Notes under the pieces: generated by a model
The model's input: the letters and a program-made list of their open reading frames with translations, nothing else
What the model was told of the DNA's origin: nothing
Database searches by the model: none
In this document: piece after piece, positions 5,777 through 12,160 of the stretch
Layout of the letters: the number at the start of each line of letters is the position of its first letter
Position numbering within the stretch: position 1 is the stretch's first letter
Position numbers and translations under genes: made by a program
Source of the DNA: a virus
DNA length: 46,478 nt
Virus record (IMG/VR): IMGVR_UViG_3300045242_000171
Location: 1-46,478 of that record
Direction: 5' to 3' (one strand)

Positions 5777-6207
5777 CACCGAGCTTCTACGACCAACTGT
5801 ACGGCCAGCAGAACATGGCCAACGCGCAGCAGGCGCAGTTCATGAACGCGTACGGCGTTGGTCTGCGGCCAAACCTACAGGACCTGCAGCAGTTGCAGCC
5901 TGGCGGCGTCGTGAGGATGGGCAGCCCCCTGTGGGGCGTTGACTCGTACGTCACCGACGCCGGCACGCTGCATGGCGAGGAGGCGCGCGAGGCGTATAGG
6001 GCCGAGCGGCGCGCCAGCAACAAACAGACATCTATTAAATGCAGAGGAGCTCGCATGGAACGTAAGTTAGACCGCCGTCGCGCCGCGATCACGCGCAAGT
6101 GGCAGTGGAGAGCTAAGGCTGCGGGCGTGGTGCTCTTCGGCGCCCCGCTGGCAATCGGAGCGTTAGGGGTCCTGTGGAGGCTCGCCCTCACCGCGGTGCT
6201 CGGATGA
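5773..6207 (+). CDS. Gln-rich protein with C-terminal membrane segment
   Basis: 144 residues from GTG (GTGA overlap). The first part is Gln/Asn-rich and resembles a virion protein N terminus (FYDQLYGQQNMANAQQAQF). The middle is basic. Residues ~115-143 form one hydrophobic segment (AGVVLFGAPLAIGALGVLW). A second strong start lies inside: ATG at 6055 after AGAGGAG would make a 50-residue basic membrane protein. So this may be two products or a natural fusion. No family is recognised. Confidence 0.55.
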   Translation: MTPSFYDQLYGQQNMANAQQAQFMNAYGVGLRPNLQDLQQLQPGGVVRMGSPLWGVDSYVTDAGTLHGEEAREAYRAERRASNKQTSIKCRGARMERKLDRRRAAITRKWQWRAKAAGVVLFGAPLAIGALGVLWRLALTAVLG

Positions 6208-6368
6208 CGCCCCCTCCCCCGCGAGAGGAGCTGATCCCGCGCGTCAAGCCCGACTCGCCGGATCCTATCGACTGGAGCCAGTGCCCGCTGGCGCGCGCCT
6301 TCCCGCGGGCCGGGAAGCGAGCGCCGTGGAAGGTGGGGATGGGGCGCTGGAAGCGGAGCGGCGTATGA
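6204..6368 (+). CDS. Small Pro-rich protein, unknown
   Basis: 54 residues beginning MTPPPPREELIPRVKPD and ending in a basic, Trp-containing tail. ATGA overlaps join it to genes on both sides. Many phages carry a similar short Pro/Trp protein in this kind of gene chain, but I assign no function. Confidence 0.5.
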   Translation: MTPPPPREELIPRVKPDSPDPIDWSQCPLARAFPRAGKRAPWKVGMGRWKRSGV

Positions 6369-6751
6369 GCTGGGCCACCCACACCCCCGAGGAGCGCCGG
6401 GAGTACAATCGGCTTGCGAAGGCCAAGTCCCGCGCGCGAGCCGGCATCGGTCCGGCTTTCAAGCGCCTCACGATCTCGGAGCTGCCGCCCTCTTCCACCA
6501 GGGAGCTCAACCGGTGGCTTGCGGCGCCGGTGTTAGCTGCCGCCCTGCTGCTTGCCGCGTGCTCGTGTGACGGCGGCCTTCGCAACATGAGTGATCAGTG
6601 GTGCGAGAAGAGCACGCCAGGTTCCGCGCAGGCGCCTCTAGAACCCTTGCCTTCGCAGTCGTGGGACCAAGCAAACCTGAAGCGCCACGACGTTGGCTGC
6701 CCCTCGGCCGTGTTCATCGCGCCGGGTGGCAATCTGGAGCAGTGCGAATGA
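6365..6751 (+). CDS. Small protein with internal hydrophobic helix and lipobox-like site
   Basis: 128 residues by the ATGA-coupled start. The first 45 are basic (THTPEERREYNRLAKAKSRA, a motif common in phage proteins). Residues ~50-68 are hydrophobic and end LLLAAC, a perfect lipobox but far from the N terminus. The rest has several Cys and Pro. Either the protein is membrane-spanning, or an internal start (for example the GTG at 6530) makes a separate lipoprotein such as a spanin subunit. No outer-membrane spanin is otherwise obvious in the window. Confidence 0.5.
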   Translation: MSWATHTPEERREYNRLAKAKSRARAGIGPAFKRLTISELPPSSTRELNRWLAAPVLAAALLLAACSCDGGLRNMSDQWCEKSTPGSAQAPLEPLPSQSWDQANLKRHDVGCPSAVFIAPGGNLEQCE

Positions 6752-6951
6752 GCGTGGAGCGTTTGGCCGATCCGCGCGACGAATGCTTGGGTCTTATTCG
6801 GGACTTGGCCGTGGCCTACGACACGCCGGGGATGTGCCGGTGCGCGGAACTGCATACGCCTAGCAACCCAAAGCTCGCCACTAACCACGTACACGGCTGC
6901 CCTGTCGATGAGGCCGTTAGATATGACTTGGCGTGCGCGGGGATCGTATGA
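6748..6951 (+). CDS. Small Cys/His-containing protein
   Basis: 67 residues, coupled to its upstream neighbour by ATGA. It has CRCAELH and HVHGCPVDEAV, a CxC...HxHxxC pattern that could bind one metal ion. Part of the chain of tiny genes; function unknown. Confidence 0.55.
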   Translation: MSVERLADPRDECLGLIRDLAVAYDTPGMCRCAELHTPSNPKLATNHVHGCPVDEAVRYDLACAGIV

Positions 6952-6992
6952 GCGCGGAGCATCGGACATCGAAGAACCACAACGGATTGTAA
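6948..6992 (+). CDS. 14-residue linking ORF
   Basis: ATG overlaps the previous stop (ATGA) and TAA abuts the GTG of the next gene. The product, MSAEHRTSKNHNGL, is too short to judge. It may simply carry ribosomes across the gap to the GTG start at 6993. Confidence 0.3.
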   Translation: MSAEHRTSKNHNGL

Positions 6993-7427
6993 GTGAAGGT
7001 CATCCCCATGACATTACGCGCGGCTCGTGAGTACGTGAACGAGCATCACCGGCACCACAAGGCGCCGCAGGGCGGCCTGTTCGCTGTCGGCTGCGAGGTT
7101 GAGGGCAAGATGGTCGGATGCGCCATTGTTGGCAAGCCAGTAGCCCGGATGCTGAATGATGGCAAGACGGTAGAGATTACGCGCCTGTGCGTGGATGGCA
7201 CCAGGAACGCTTGTAGCTTCCTCTACCGGGTCTGCGTCCGGGTGGCTAACGCGATGGGCTATCGGAAGGTTCTGACCTACACGCTCGCCACAGAAGACGG
7301 AGCGAGCCTTAAAGGAGCTGGCTTTACATGCACTGGAAAGACATCTGGCGGAAGCTGGTCGAGAGCGACGCGCCTCCGTACAGACAAGCACCCTACCCAA
7401 GAGAAGTTCCGGTGGGAAATCACATGA
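6993..7427 (+). CDS. XF1762-family acetyltransferase-like protein
   Basis: 144 residues from GTG. The start LRAAREYVNEHHRHHKAPQ, then FAVGCEVEGKMVGCAIVGKP, VEITRLCVDGTRNACSFLY and KVLTYTLATEDGASLKGAGF match the layout I know for the phage XF1762 family, related to GNAT N-acetyltransferases. Substrate unknown; such proteins are candidates for modifying host or DNA-linked targets. Coupled to the next gene by ATGA. Confidence 0.75.
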   Translation: MKVIPMTLRAAREYVNEHHRHHKAPQGGLFAVGCEVEGKMVGCAIVGKPVARMLNDGKTVEITRLCVDGTRNACSFLYRVCVRVANAMGYRKVLTYTLATEDGASLKGAGFTCTGKTSGGSWSRATRLRTDKHPTQEKFRWEIT

Positions 7428-7549
7428 GCCTAAGCGGCTGGATGGTGACGGACTGGAGCGATGGAGAAATGACGTGCGTTCTCTGCGCCCCGGACGTTTG
7501 CACAGCAAAGTGCAGCCGGCTTTATCCAGATGGAGACAGGAAGCTGTGA
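7424..7549 (+). CDS. Small Cys-rich protein (41 aa)
   Basis: Starts at ATG 7424 (ATGA overlap) and ends in TGA overlapping the next GTG. Contains CVLCAPDVCTAKC, four Cys in 13 residues, suggesting metal binding or disulfides. Function unknown. Confidence 0.55.
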   Translation: MSLSGWMVTDWSDGEMTCVLCAPDVCTAKCSRLYPDGDRKL

Positions 7550-8106
7550 CAGAGCATAGGACCAAGGAACCGTTGGCCTGCCCAGAGTGCGGCAGCACGA
7601 ATCTAGGCGGGCCGCCTATCCCCGGCGGCGCGGACAAGGTATGCAACGAGTGCGGCGCTCAGTTCGACGTATTCGCTCACGGGCCTGACTGCATTATCCC
7701 CGGCAACCGACACCGGACCTCAAATCCGAGCAACGATCCAACAGACTGGATCGGCTACCTTGAGGCGTACCCGAAGGTTGAGCCGTACCTAGCAATAGCG
7801 GCAGCATGGCGTAAGGACAAGGCTGAGATCGAGCGGCTGACCGCTGAGGTTGAACGCCTAAGCCATTACGCTGACACCTGCGGCGGCTCAGACAATGACG
7901 GACGCTGCCCCATGAGGCCATCGGACGAGACGCCAGCAGCTCCCTCTTGCTCTCACAGAGACGGGCCTTGGCAGGGGCCGTGTGAAGCGTGCCAGCAGGC
8001 GGGGCCTTACTGCCCCGATACTCTCTCCCCGTGCCTTCGCATGTGTCAGACGATGTGCCATATACGCACTGAGCGAGCAGCGTCTAAAACAAGAAGGAAG
8101 TCATGA
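7546..8106 (+). CDS. Zinc-ribbon protein with C-terminal Cys cluster
   Basis: 186 residues from GTG. Residues ~10-35 form a classic zinc ribbon (CPECGSTNL...CNECGAQF). A helix with heptads follows (DKAEIERLTAEVERL, shared in style with the genes at 8680 and 9317). The C terminus has six to eight Cys in CxxC spacing (CEACQQAGPYCPD, CLRMCQTMC). This Lar/restriction-alleviation-like small zinc-ribbon style is common in phage accessory blocks; I do not assign a target. ATGA links it to the next gene. Confidence 0.6.
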   Translation: MTEHRTKEPLACPECGSTNLGGPPIPGGADKVCNECGAQFDVFAHGPDCIIPGNRHRTSNPSNDPTDWIGYLEAYPKVEPYLAIAAAWRKDKAEIERLTAEVERLSHYADTCGGSDNDGRCPMRPSDETPAAPSCSHRDGPWQGPCEACQQAGPYCPDTLSPCLRMCQTMCHIRTERAASKTRRKS

Positions 8107-8297
8107 CTAAGGATTTACTCTCGGCTCACCTGCGTGATGTAGCCAACGCGGGGGCGAATGACCGTCGAAACTGGCAACAAGCACTGAGGGATGCTGCCGA
8201 CGAATTGGACAAGCGGGAAATTCAAATTCATGTGCTTCTGAAAGAGCTTGAATTTCGTGCGCGAGCCGCAGTGAACGGGTCCGATGCGCAATCGTAA
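8103..8297 (+). CDS. Small helical protein
   Basis: 64 residues, fully helical (LRDVANAGANDRRNWQQALRD; LDKREIQIHVLLKELEFRA). ATGA-coupled upstream, 14-base overlap downstream. Similar short proteins with a W-x2-A-L-x-D-A-A-D-E-L stretch occur in phage accessory blocks. Unknown function. Confidence 0.6.
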   Translation: MTKDLLSAHLRDVANAGANDRRNWQQALRDAADELDKREIQIHVLLKELEFRARAAVNGSDAQS

Positions 8298-8502
8298 TCT
8301 AAAGCGGTTCTTCGGGTTCATGGTGGTTAATCCGACCATGACGCCCTTGCAGGAGCGCGTGTACGGAATGAACGTTTGCGCACACTGCCATACGAAGACC
8401 ATGAACCACATCCATACGGCTGGCGGCATCCGCTGGCTGCAATGCGCGGCCTGCAAGACGGTCGCATGCTTACCGGAGAGCGAGTTCGATGGCAACCCTT
8501 AA
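8284..8502 (+). CDS. Small zinc-ribbon protein
   Basis: 72 residues. CAHCHTKTMNHIHTAGGIRW and then CAACKTVACLPES give a CxxC-x(n)-CxxC ribbon. Starts 14 bases before the upstream stop and ends 14 bases into the next gene. An internal ATG at 8320 would trim the basic N terminus. Confidence 0.6.
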   Translation: MRNRNLKRFFGFMVVNPTMTPLQERVYGMNVCAHCHTKTMNHIHTAGGIRWLQCAACKTVACLPESEFDGNP

Positions 8503-8683
8503 GACTTTACAGACGCGCAATTACAAGTTGCGCAAGGAAATCAAGTTCCTCCGTGAATGGCTCGAATACATCAGCGAGCACGCGTCAGACGATTGCATTG
8601 ATCCAATGGACTTGTCTGATATGTGCGTAGGCGCGCTATACGGGTACCCGATGCCAGCGGAGGGCAAGGAACCAGCTAAATGA
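8489..8683 (+). CDS. Small helical protein ending GKEPAK
   Basis: 64 residues: a basic coiled-coil start (LQTRNYKLRKEIKFLREWLE), then an acidic middle. Its last six residues lie in the 63-bp repeat and are matched, with one change, by the C terminus of the gene at 8934 (GKEPTK). ATGA joins it to the next gene. Confidence 0.6.
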   Translation: MATLKTLQTRNYKLRKEIKFLREWLEYISEHASDDCIDPMDLSDMCVGALYGYPMPAEGKEPAK

Positions 8684-8724
8684 TTGCCCTGGTCATCAGC
8701 TTGCAGGATAAGGTCCGCAAAGAA
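8662..8724 (+). repeat. 63-bp direct repeat, copy 1
   Basis: Matches 9107-9169 over 63 bases with one difference (G 8674, A 9119). It covers the end of one gene, the ATGA junction and the first 15 codons of the next. The copies are 445 bp apart. Confidence 0.95.
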
Positions 8725-8937
8725 GAACGGGGGAGGAGGTCTATGAGACCCGTGCTCGATGAATACGAGAAAGTGCTGGACTACGACCGCCTAGCGGCGG
8801 AAGTTGAGCGCCTGCGCGAGATTATCCGAGAGGCGATAGCCGTCGCCAATGACTGCAATATCGGCGGGGACGTTGACTATGGTGGGCTTATGTACTGGCT
8901 AGATAAAGCAGCTGAGAGCGAGGGAGAAAGTCTATGA
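8680..8937 (+). CDS. Small protein with repeat-derived N terminus
   Basis: 85 residues. The first 15 (MIALVISLQDKVRKE) are identical to those of the gene at 9125 because both starts lie in the 63-bp repeat. The remainder is a Glu/Arg-rich helix (YDRLAAEVERLREIIREAI) followed by an acidic tail. The hydrophobic start is short and could be a membrane-touching helix. Function unknown. Confidence 0.6.
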   Translation: MIALVISLQDKVRKEERGRRSMRPVLDEYEKVLDYDRLAAEVERLREIIREAIAVANDCNIGGDVDYGGLMYWLDKAAESEGESL

Positions 8938-9128
8938 GCTACGATTGCCCTAACTGTGGTAAGCCTATCCCGACTCAAGAGGAGTGGCTTGCTCATGCTC
9001 AGCTTGGCCTACAGGACAATCTCAACCAACAGATACATCGGTGCGATGCCCATGTGACAGCCGAGACAATCCGCCGCATTGTTCGCGAAGAAATTAGAGC
9101 AGCTCTGGGCAAGGAACCAACTAAATGA
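8934..9128 (+). CDS. Small protein with CxxC start, ends GKEPTK
   Basis: 64 residues, beginning MSYDCPNCGKPIPTQEEWLA, half of a zinc ribbon with later Cys/His (HRCDAH). A helical C-terminal part (IRRIVREEIRAALGK) follows. Shares its final residues with the gene at 8489 through the repeat. Confidence 0.6.
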   Translation: MSYDCPNCGKPIPTQEEWLAHAQLGLQDNLNQQIHRCDAHVTAETIRRIVREEIRAALGKEPTK

Positions 9129-9169
9129 TTGCCCTGGTCATCAGCTTGCAGGATAAGGTCCGCAAAGAA
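9107..9169 (+). repeat. 63-bp direct repeat, copy 2
   Basis: Second copy of 8662-8724, with one mismatch. It again spans a gene end and the following gene start. Confidence 0.95.
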
Positions 9170-9307
9170 TTCATGTTGGGGCCGTGGGAGCAGCACTGGT
9201 ACCGACATGACCATGGCAACTGCCGTCCGTGCAAACGCTATTTCCAGCTCTTGGATGACTGCGGAGTACGTATGACATCGTCTGATTCCTCCGATGCGCA
9301 AAAGTGA
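9125..9307 (+). CDS. Small protein with repeat-derived N terminus and HxHxxCxxC
   Basis: 60 residues. The first 15 duplicate the start of the gene at 8680; the rest differs completely and has WYRHDHGNCRPCKRYF, a compact His/Cys motif that resembles other small phage zinc-binding proteins. It looks like a chimera made when the repeat copied a start signal in front of another frame. Confidence 0.55.
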   Translation: MIALVISLQDKVRKEFMLGPWEQHWYRHDHGNCRPCKRYFQLLDDCGVRMTSSDSSDAQK

Positions 9308-9316
9308 GGTAACGAC

Positions 9317-9700
9317 ATGATAATCCCCGGAACCGGACGCCCCCAAGGCTACGACCCTAGTCCACTAGAGAGTTTTGTTGAGTGTGATTCGTGTCGAACC
9401 CGAAAGGATCATCACTTGTGCGACGGATGTCGGCACAATCAGCAAGCGATCAACATGCTTACTGGCCAGTTGGACCTGTACATCGGAACGAGAGATCGTG
9501 AACGCCAATACTCTGCGCTGCTCGGCCAGGAAATCGCCAAACTCGATGCCGAGGTGGTGAGGCTTAGGGCGTTGGATTACGAGCGACTCTCTAATGCTTT
9601 GGAGAAGATTCTAAAAACCCACGGTCCCAAGGATTCCGCGTACCTAATCGCCGCGGGGGCATTAAGACCACTGTCTAGTGCGGTAGCTACTCATGGGTGA
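9317..9700 (+). CDS. Zinc-ribbon plus coiled-coil protein
   Basis: 127 residues; ATG 9317 after GAGGTAACGAC. N-terminal CDSCRTRKDHHLCDGC forms a CxxC...CxxC knuckle. A long helix follows (AKLDAEVVRLRALDYERLSN). The C terminus overlaps the next gene by 8 bases. Unknown function. Confidence 0.6.
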   Translation: MIIPGTGRPQGYDPSPLESFVECDSCRTRKDHHLCDGCRHNQQAINMLTGQLDLYIGTRDRERQYSALLGQEIAKLDAEVVRLRALDYERLSNALEKILKTHGPKDSAYLIAAGALRPLSSAVATHG

Positions 9701-9962
9701 ACTAACACGCTACTGCCTGTACAAAGACGCAGACGGAGAATACAGGTGCGGCGTGCACTTTCTGGCGACTCACAAGAGTTCCAAGCTGAGCCTATGCGAT
9801 GGCCATCGCCAACGCGTGCGACTTCCTTTAGAATCCATCCGCCAACGGATTCAAGGAGAGAGCGATGCGAAAGTGGACGGCAGAGCGGCGAGCGAAGTTC
9901 AAAAGGACGATGAAGGCCAAGGCCCAGGCCCGCGAGCCCGGCCCGAAGTCGAACGGTGCTAA
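9693..9962 (+). CDS. Small protein with Cys/His N-terminal half
   Basis: 89 residues. The first 55 look like a small metal-binding fold (YCLYKDADGEYRCGVHF; LCDGHRQRVRL). The last ~33 overlap the next gene in another frame and are low-complexity, so the tail may be poorly conserved. Function unknown. Confidence 0.5.
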   Translation: MGELTRYCLYKDADGEYRCGVHFLATHKSSKLSLCDGHRQRVRLPLESIRQRIQGESDAKVDGRAASEVQKDDEGQGPGPRARPEVERC

Positions 9963-10071
9963 ATTACCGCCCGACTTCGAGCTGGCGCTCGCCCTGCTCG
10001 TGGAGCACCACGTTCAGCGCACGCTCGAGAGGCTGCTCAAGGGAGGCGGGATCTTCAGCGAGTCCAAGTAG
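9865..10071 (+). CDS. Small basic protein
   Basis: 68 residues with a strong ribosome site (AAGGAGAGAGCG before ATG 9865), supporting it despite the 98-base overlap with the previous frame. Begins MRKWTAERRAKFKRTMKAKA, a basic helix, then a hydrophobic helix FELALALLVEHHVQRTLERL. It is the last gene of the small-gene chain and its end overlaps the opposing integrase by 58 bases. Confidence 0.65.
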   Translation: MRKWTAERRAKFKRTMKAKAQAREPGPKSNGAKLPPDFELALALLVEHHVQRTLERLLKGGGIFSESK

Positions 10072-11231
10072 TCTGCCCACTGCTGCATCATCGCCCGCCG
10101 AGCCTCCAGCTTCTGCGCGCGATTGTATGCGCCCCTGACGGCGTTGCGTTCCTTATGAGCGAGCTGGAGTTCGATCAGGTCTCCGTCTACGAGGAGCTCG
10201 TTAAGGAGCGTGCTGGCGATCGTACGGAAGCCGTGGGGCGTCTGCTGCTCGCTGGTGTACCCGAGGCGCTTAAGGGCGCCGTTCAGGGTGTTCTCGGAAA
10301 TCGGCCGGTCATCCGAGACGAGGCTGGGGAAGAGAAGGCGCGTGTGACCCGTGTGAGCCTGGAGCTCACGGAGGAGCGCTACCGCCTGCACGGAGAGCGG
10401 GACTATGTGTTCTTCGGACACATTCACGCGGCTCCCCTTCATGCGAGCGCCGGGGATTCTCCACTCTGCAGCGTCAAAGTTGATCTCACTCCACTCACCG
10501 CCGCGAAGCTCGCGGCTGCGCAGGAACACCAGGGGCAGGAGCCGCAGCGCGTATGCGGCCGATGGCTTGCCCGTGTAGCCGTCGATGGCCCGGAGAAGCG
10601 CCCCCACGTCGGCCTTGTTGGTCATGGCGGCCCGGTGTTCAGCTGGCGTTGCGACGATGGCTCCGCGGAGATCCTGTGCTGGATCACGCGAGCACCGGCC
10701 CGTCGCGATGCCGAATCGAAAGATGCGGCTGGCTAATGTCCTCACTCTGAACACGGTGTCGGTGAGGTTGAGCTCCTCGATCTTGCGCAGCGCGCGCAGG
10801 AGCTCCGGCGCGTCGATGTGATCGATGGGGCGCGTGCCCAGGTACGGGCGCAGGTACTTCCCGTACAGCTGCGTGTGCTTCGCGAGCGTGGAAGAATCCA
10901 GCTTCTTAGCCTGCTGCTCGAGGTGCTCAAGAGCCACGGCGCCGAAGGTGTGGTCGAGCTTCGCGCGCTCAGCCTGGCGCTGCTCGCTGGGATTGTCGCC
11001 GCCCGCCACTGACTTGCGGGCCGCGTCGCGCTTCGCTCGAGCGTTCTTCAGCCCCACGTCCGGGTACGCGCCCAGGCTGATGAGCTTCTCCACTCCGCCG
11101 TAGCGATACTTGAAGCGCCAGAGCTTCGAGCCGGAGGGCTGTACGATCAGGTACAGCCCGTTGGTGTCGTACAGCTTGCGGGGCTTGTCGCCGGGCAGCG
11201 CGGCCTTGATGGCTGGGTCGGTGAGGCTCAT
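10014..11231 (-). CDS. int: Tyrosine integrase, DUF4102 (P4-like) family
   Basis: 405 residues from ATG 11231 (ATGA overlap with the upstream gene). N-terminal DUF4102 arm-binding domain: YDTNGLYLIVQPSGSKLWRF, then KLISLGAYPDVGLKNARAKR. SAM-like core-binding domain at about residues 100-190. Catalytic domain: LVFLRSRELRGGEWSEINF carries the first Arg (R-x-x-E-L), HGFRTIASTLLNE the H-x-x-R box, and LAHKERNAVRGAYNRA the second His and the likely Tyr nucleophile. Integrates the phage into the host chromosome, usually at the 3' end of a tRNA or tmRNA gene. Its transcription faces the small-gene chain; the probable attP lies about 460 bp upstream. Confidence 0.95.
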   Translation of the reverse strand: MSLTDPAIKAALPGDKPRKLYDTNGLYLIVQPSGSKLWRFKYRYGGVEKLISLGAYPDVGLKNARAKRDAARKSVAGGDNPSEQRQAERAKLDHTFGAVALEHLEQQAKKLDSSTLAKHTQLYGKYLRPYLGTRPIDHIDAPELLRALRKIEELNLTDTVFRVRTLASRIFRFGIATGRCSRDPAQDLRGAIVATPAEHRAAMTNKADVGALLRAIDGYTGKPSAAYALRLLPLVFLRSRELRGGEWSEINFDAAEWRIPGARMKGSRVNVSEEHIVPLSVQAVALLRELQAHTGHTRLLFPSLVSDDRPISENTLNGALKRLGYTSEQQTPHGFRTIASTLLNELLVDGDLIELQLAHKERNAVRGAYNRAQKLEARRAMMQQWADYLDSLKIPPPLSSLSSVR

Positions 11232-11437
11232 GACTTCACCGCTACGGGCTCGAGCTTGTAGTGATCGATGCGTCCCTGCAGCGCGGCCTCTGGGGTCGGC
11301 CACCCGCGCCGCGACGGGCTGCGCTGGAAGGCTGGCACGAAGCGCCAGCCGTCGCGGTGGAGTCGCACGCTGCCCAGCAGGAGCCCCGCGGGCCACTTGC
11401 CAGTGCCATCGGTGATGACTCGGTAGATGTTGTTCAT
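11228..11437 (-). CDS. Hypothetical protein, upstream of int
   Basis: 69 residues; ATG 11437 overlaps the previous stop and the TGA overlaps the int ATG. Begins MNNIYRVITDGTGKWPAGL and has a basic, aromatic middle (RDGWRFVPAFQRSPSRRGW). Its place immediately before int would suit a recombination directionality factor, but I see no clear winged-helix signature, so this is only positional. Confidence 0.55.
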   Translation of the reverse strand: MNNIYRVITDGTGKWPAGLLLGSVRLHRDGWRFVPAFQRSPSRRGWPTPEAALQGRIDHYKLEPVAVKS

Positions 11438-11685
11438 GACTGCACCGCCTTAGCGATGGCAGCGCGGACAACGCGGCGTAGCGGCTCACACATGGCGCGG
11501 CTGTCGCAGTACTCATCGCACATGCGCAGCGCGGCCAAGAGATCTGGCGCGGCCGCAAGTAACGGCGCGTATTTGGGATAATCCGTGGTCGCAATCGAGC
11601 CACCGTGCTCGCCTACAACGTGCGTTACGCCATTGACGGTGGCGACGCGCCACGGGCCGGGTGTGTGTTTGCTTACGGTCTTCAT
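11434..11685 (-). CDS. Hypothetical 'HTPGPW' phage protein
   Basis: 83 residues from ATG 11685, which follows GGAGACCGAG; the frame is open upstream but this start has the ribosome site. Starts MKTVSKHTPGPWRVATVNG and has the helical APLLAAAPDLLAALRMCDEY tail. This layout is common among small proteins of unknown function in phages and prophages. First gene of the integrase operon. Confidence 0.75.
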   Translation of the reverse strand: MKTVSKHTPGPWRVATVNGVTHVVGEHGGSIATTDYPKYAPLLAAAPDLLAALRMCDEYCDSRAMCEPLRRVVRAAIAKAVQS

Positions 11686-11694
11686 CTCGGTCTC

Positions 11695-11933
11695 CTTGGG
11701 GGTACGATTGGGGGTAGCTGCTAAGTAGGTTGCTCCTAGTCCCATACGATGTCAAGCACTTATATGCATCATTCGTTGCCTATTCCCGGCACCATCCACT
11801 GTATAAACCACTGTATAATCAGTAGCCTGCGACTAGCTTTCTAGTCCACACCCCTGCCTAGAGATGGACAAGCGTAAAAGCCTAGTAATTACGGCACTCG
11901 AGCGAAACGAGCTTGGGGGTACGATTGGGGGTA
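11695..11933. other. Probable attP region with arm-type repeats
   Basis: Two identical 22-bp direct repeats (11695-11716 and 11912-11933) each hold two GGGGGTA boxes separated by CGATT. They bracket about 195 bp that contain two tandem CCACTGTATAA copies (11796-11806, 11808-11818), a TATAAT (11814-11819) and TTCCCGGCACCA (11783-11794), which reads like the 3' end of a tRNA. DUF4102 integrases bind direct arm repeats around a short core, and the core often copies a tRNA 3' end. The core assignment is inference. Confidence 0.5.
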
Positions 11934-11987
11934 TCTGGAGAGCGTTGGGGTACGCACTGTATGGATAGCCAGCTGCAGAGGCTCTGC

Positions 11988-12016
11988 TTGACGTCTAGGC
12001 CGGAGGGGCCTAGTAT
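11988..12016 (+). promoter_or_regulatory. Promoter with palindromic operator in the spacer
   Basis: TTGACG (11988-11993), exactly 17 bases, then TAGTAT (12011-12016). The spacer holds a perfect palindrome, CTAGGCC-GGAGG-GGCCTAG (11995-12013), which overlaps the -10. A repressor bound there would block polymerase. It drives the methyltransferase operon; the first gene has a strong AGGAGG site. Confidence 0.75.
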
Positions 12017-12040
12017 CTGGCTCCTACATAGGAGGTTCAC

Positions 12041-12160
12041 ATGAGCAACTGGCAGCAGCACCTCTCTTGGTCACAGGCGACCGTGGCGTTTTTTTGCCTG
12101 TGGCTAGTAGCAGGTTTCTTGGTCGCGCGCTTCATCACGTGGGCGGTGGCCCGTGGCTAA
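12041..12160 (+). CDS. Small single-span membrane protein
   Basis: 39 residues; ATG 12041 behind AGGAGG, and the stop overlaps the methyltransferase GTG by 8 bases. Residues ~13-33 are a hydrophobic helix (ATVAFFCLWLVAGFLVA), flanked by polar ends. Being first in a tightly controlled operon, it might be a lysogenic-conversion or superinfection protein; that is speculation. Confidence 0.65.
   Translation: MSNWQQHLSWSQATVAFFCLWLVAGFLVARFITWAVARG

Noticed and set aside
5054-5779. Leftward frame of 241 codons over the exonuclease
   Set aside because: It mirrors the nuclease frame and lacks a start signal; the nuclease motifs fix the coding strand.
8680-9307. Two copies of one duplicated gene
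   Set aside because: Only the first 15 residues agree; the bodies are different, so the repeat is a junction cassette rather than a whole-gene duplication.
10155-10736. Rightward frame of 193 codons opposite the integrase
   Set aside because: It is the antisense shadow of a well-supported integrase; high GC creates long empty frames on the opposite strand.
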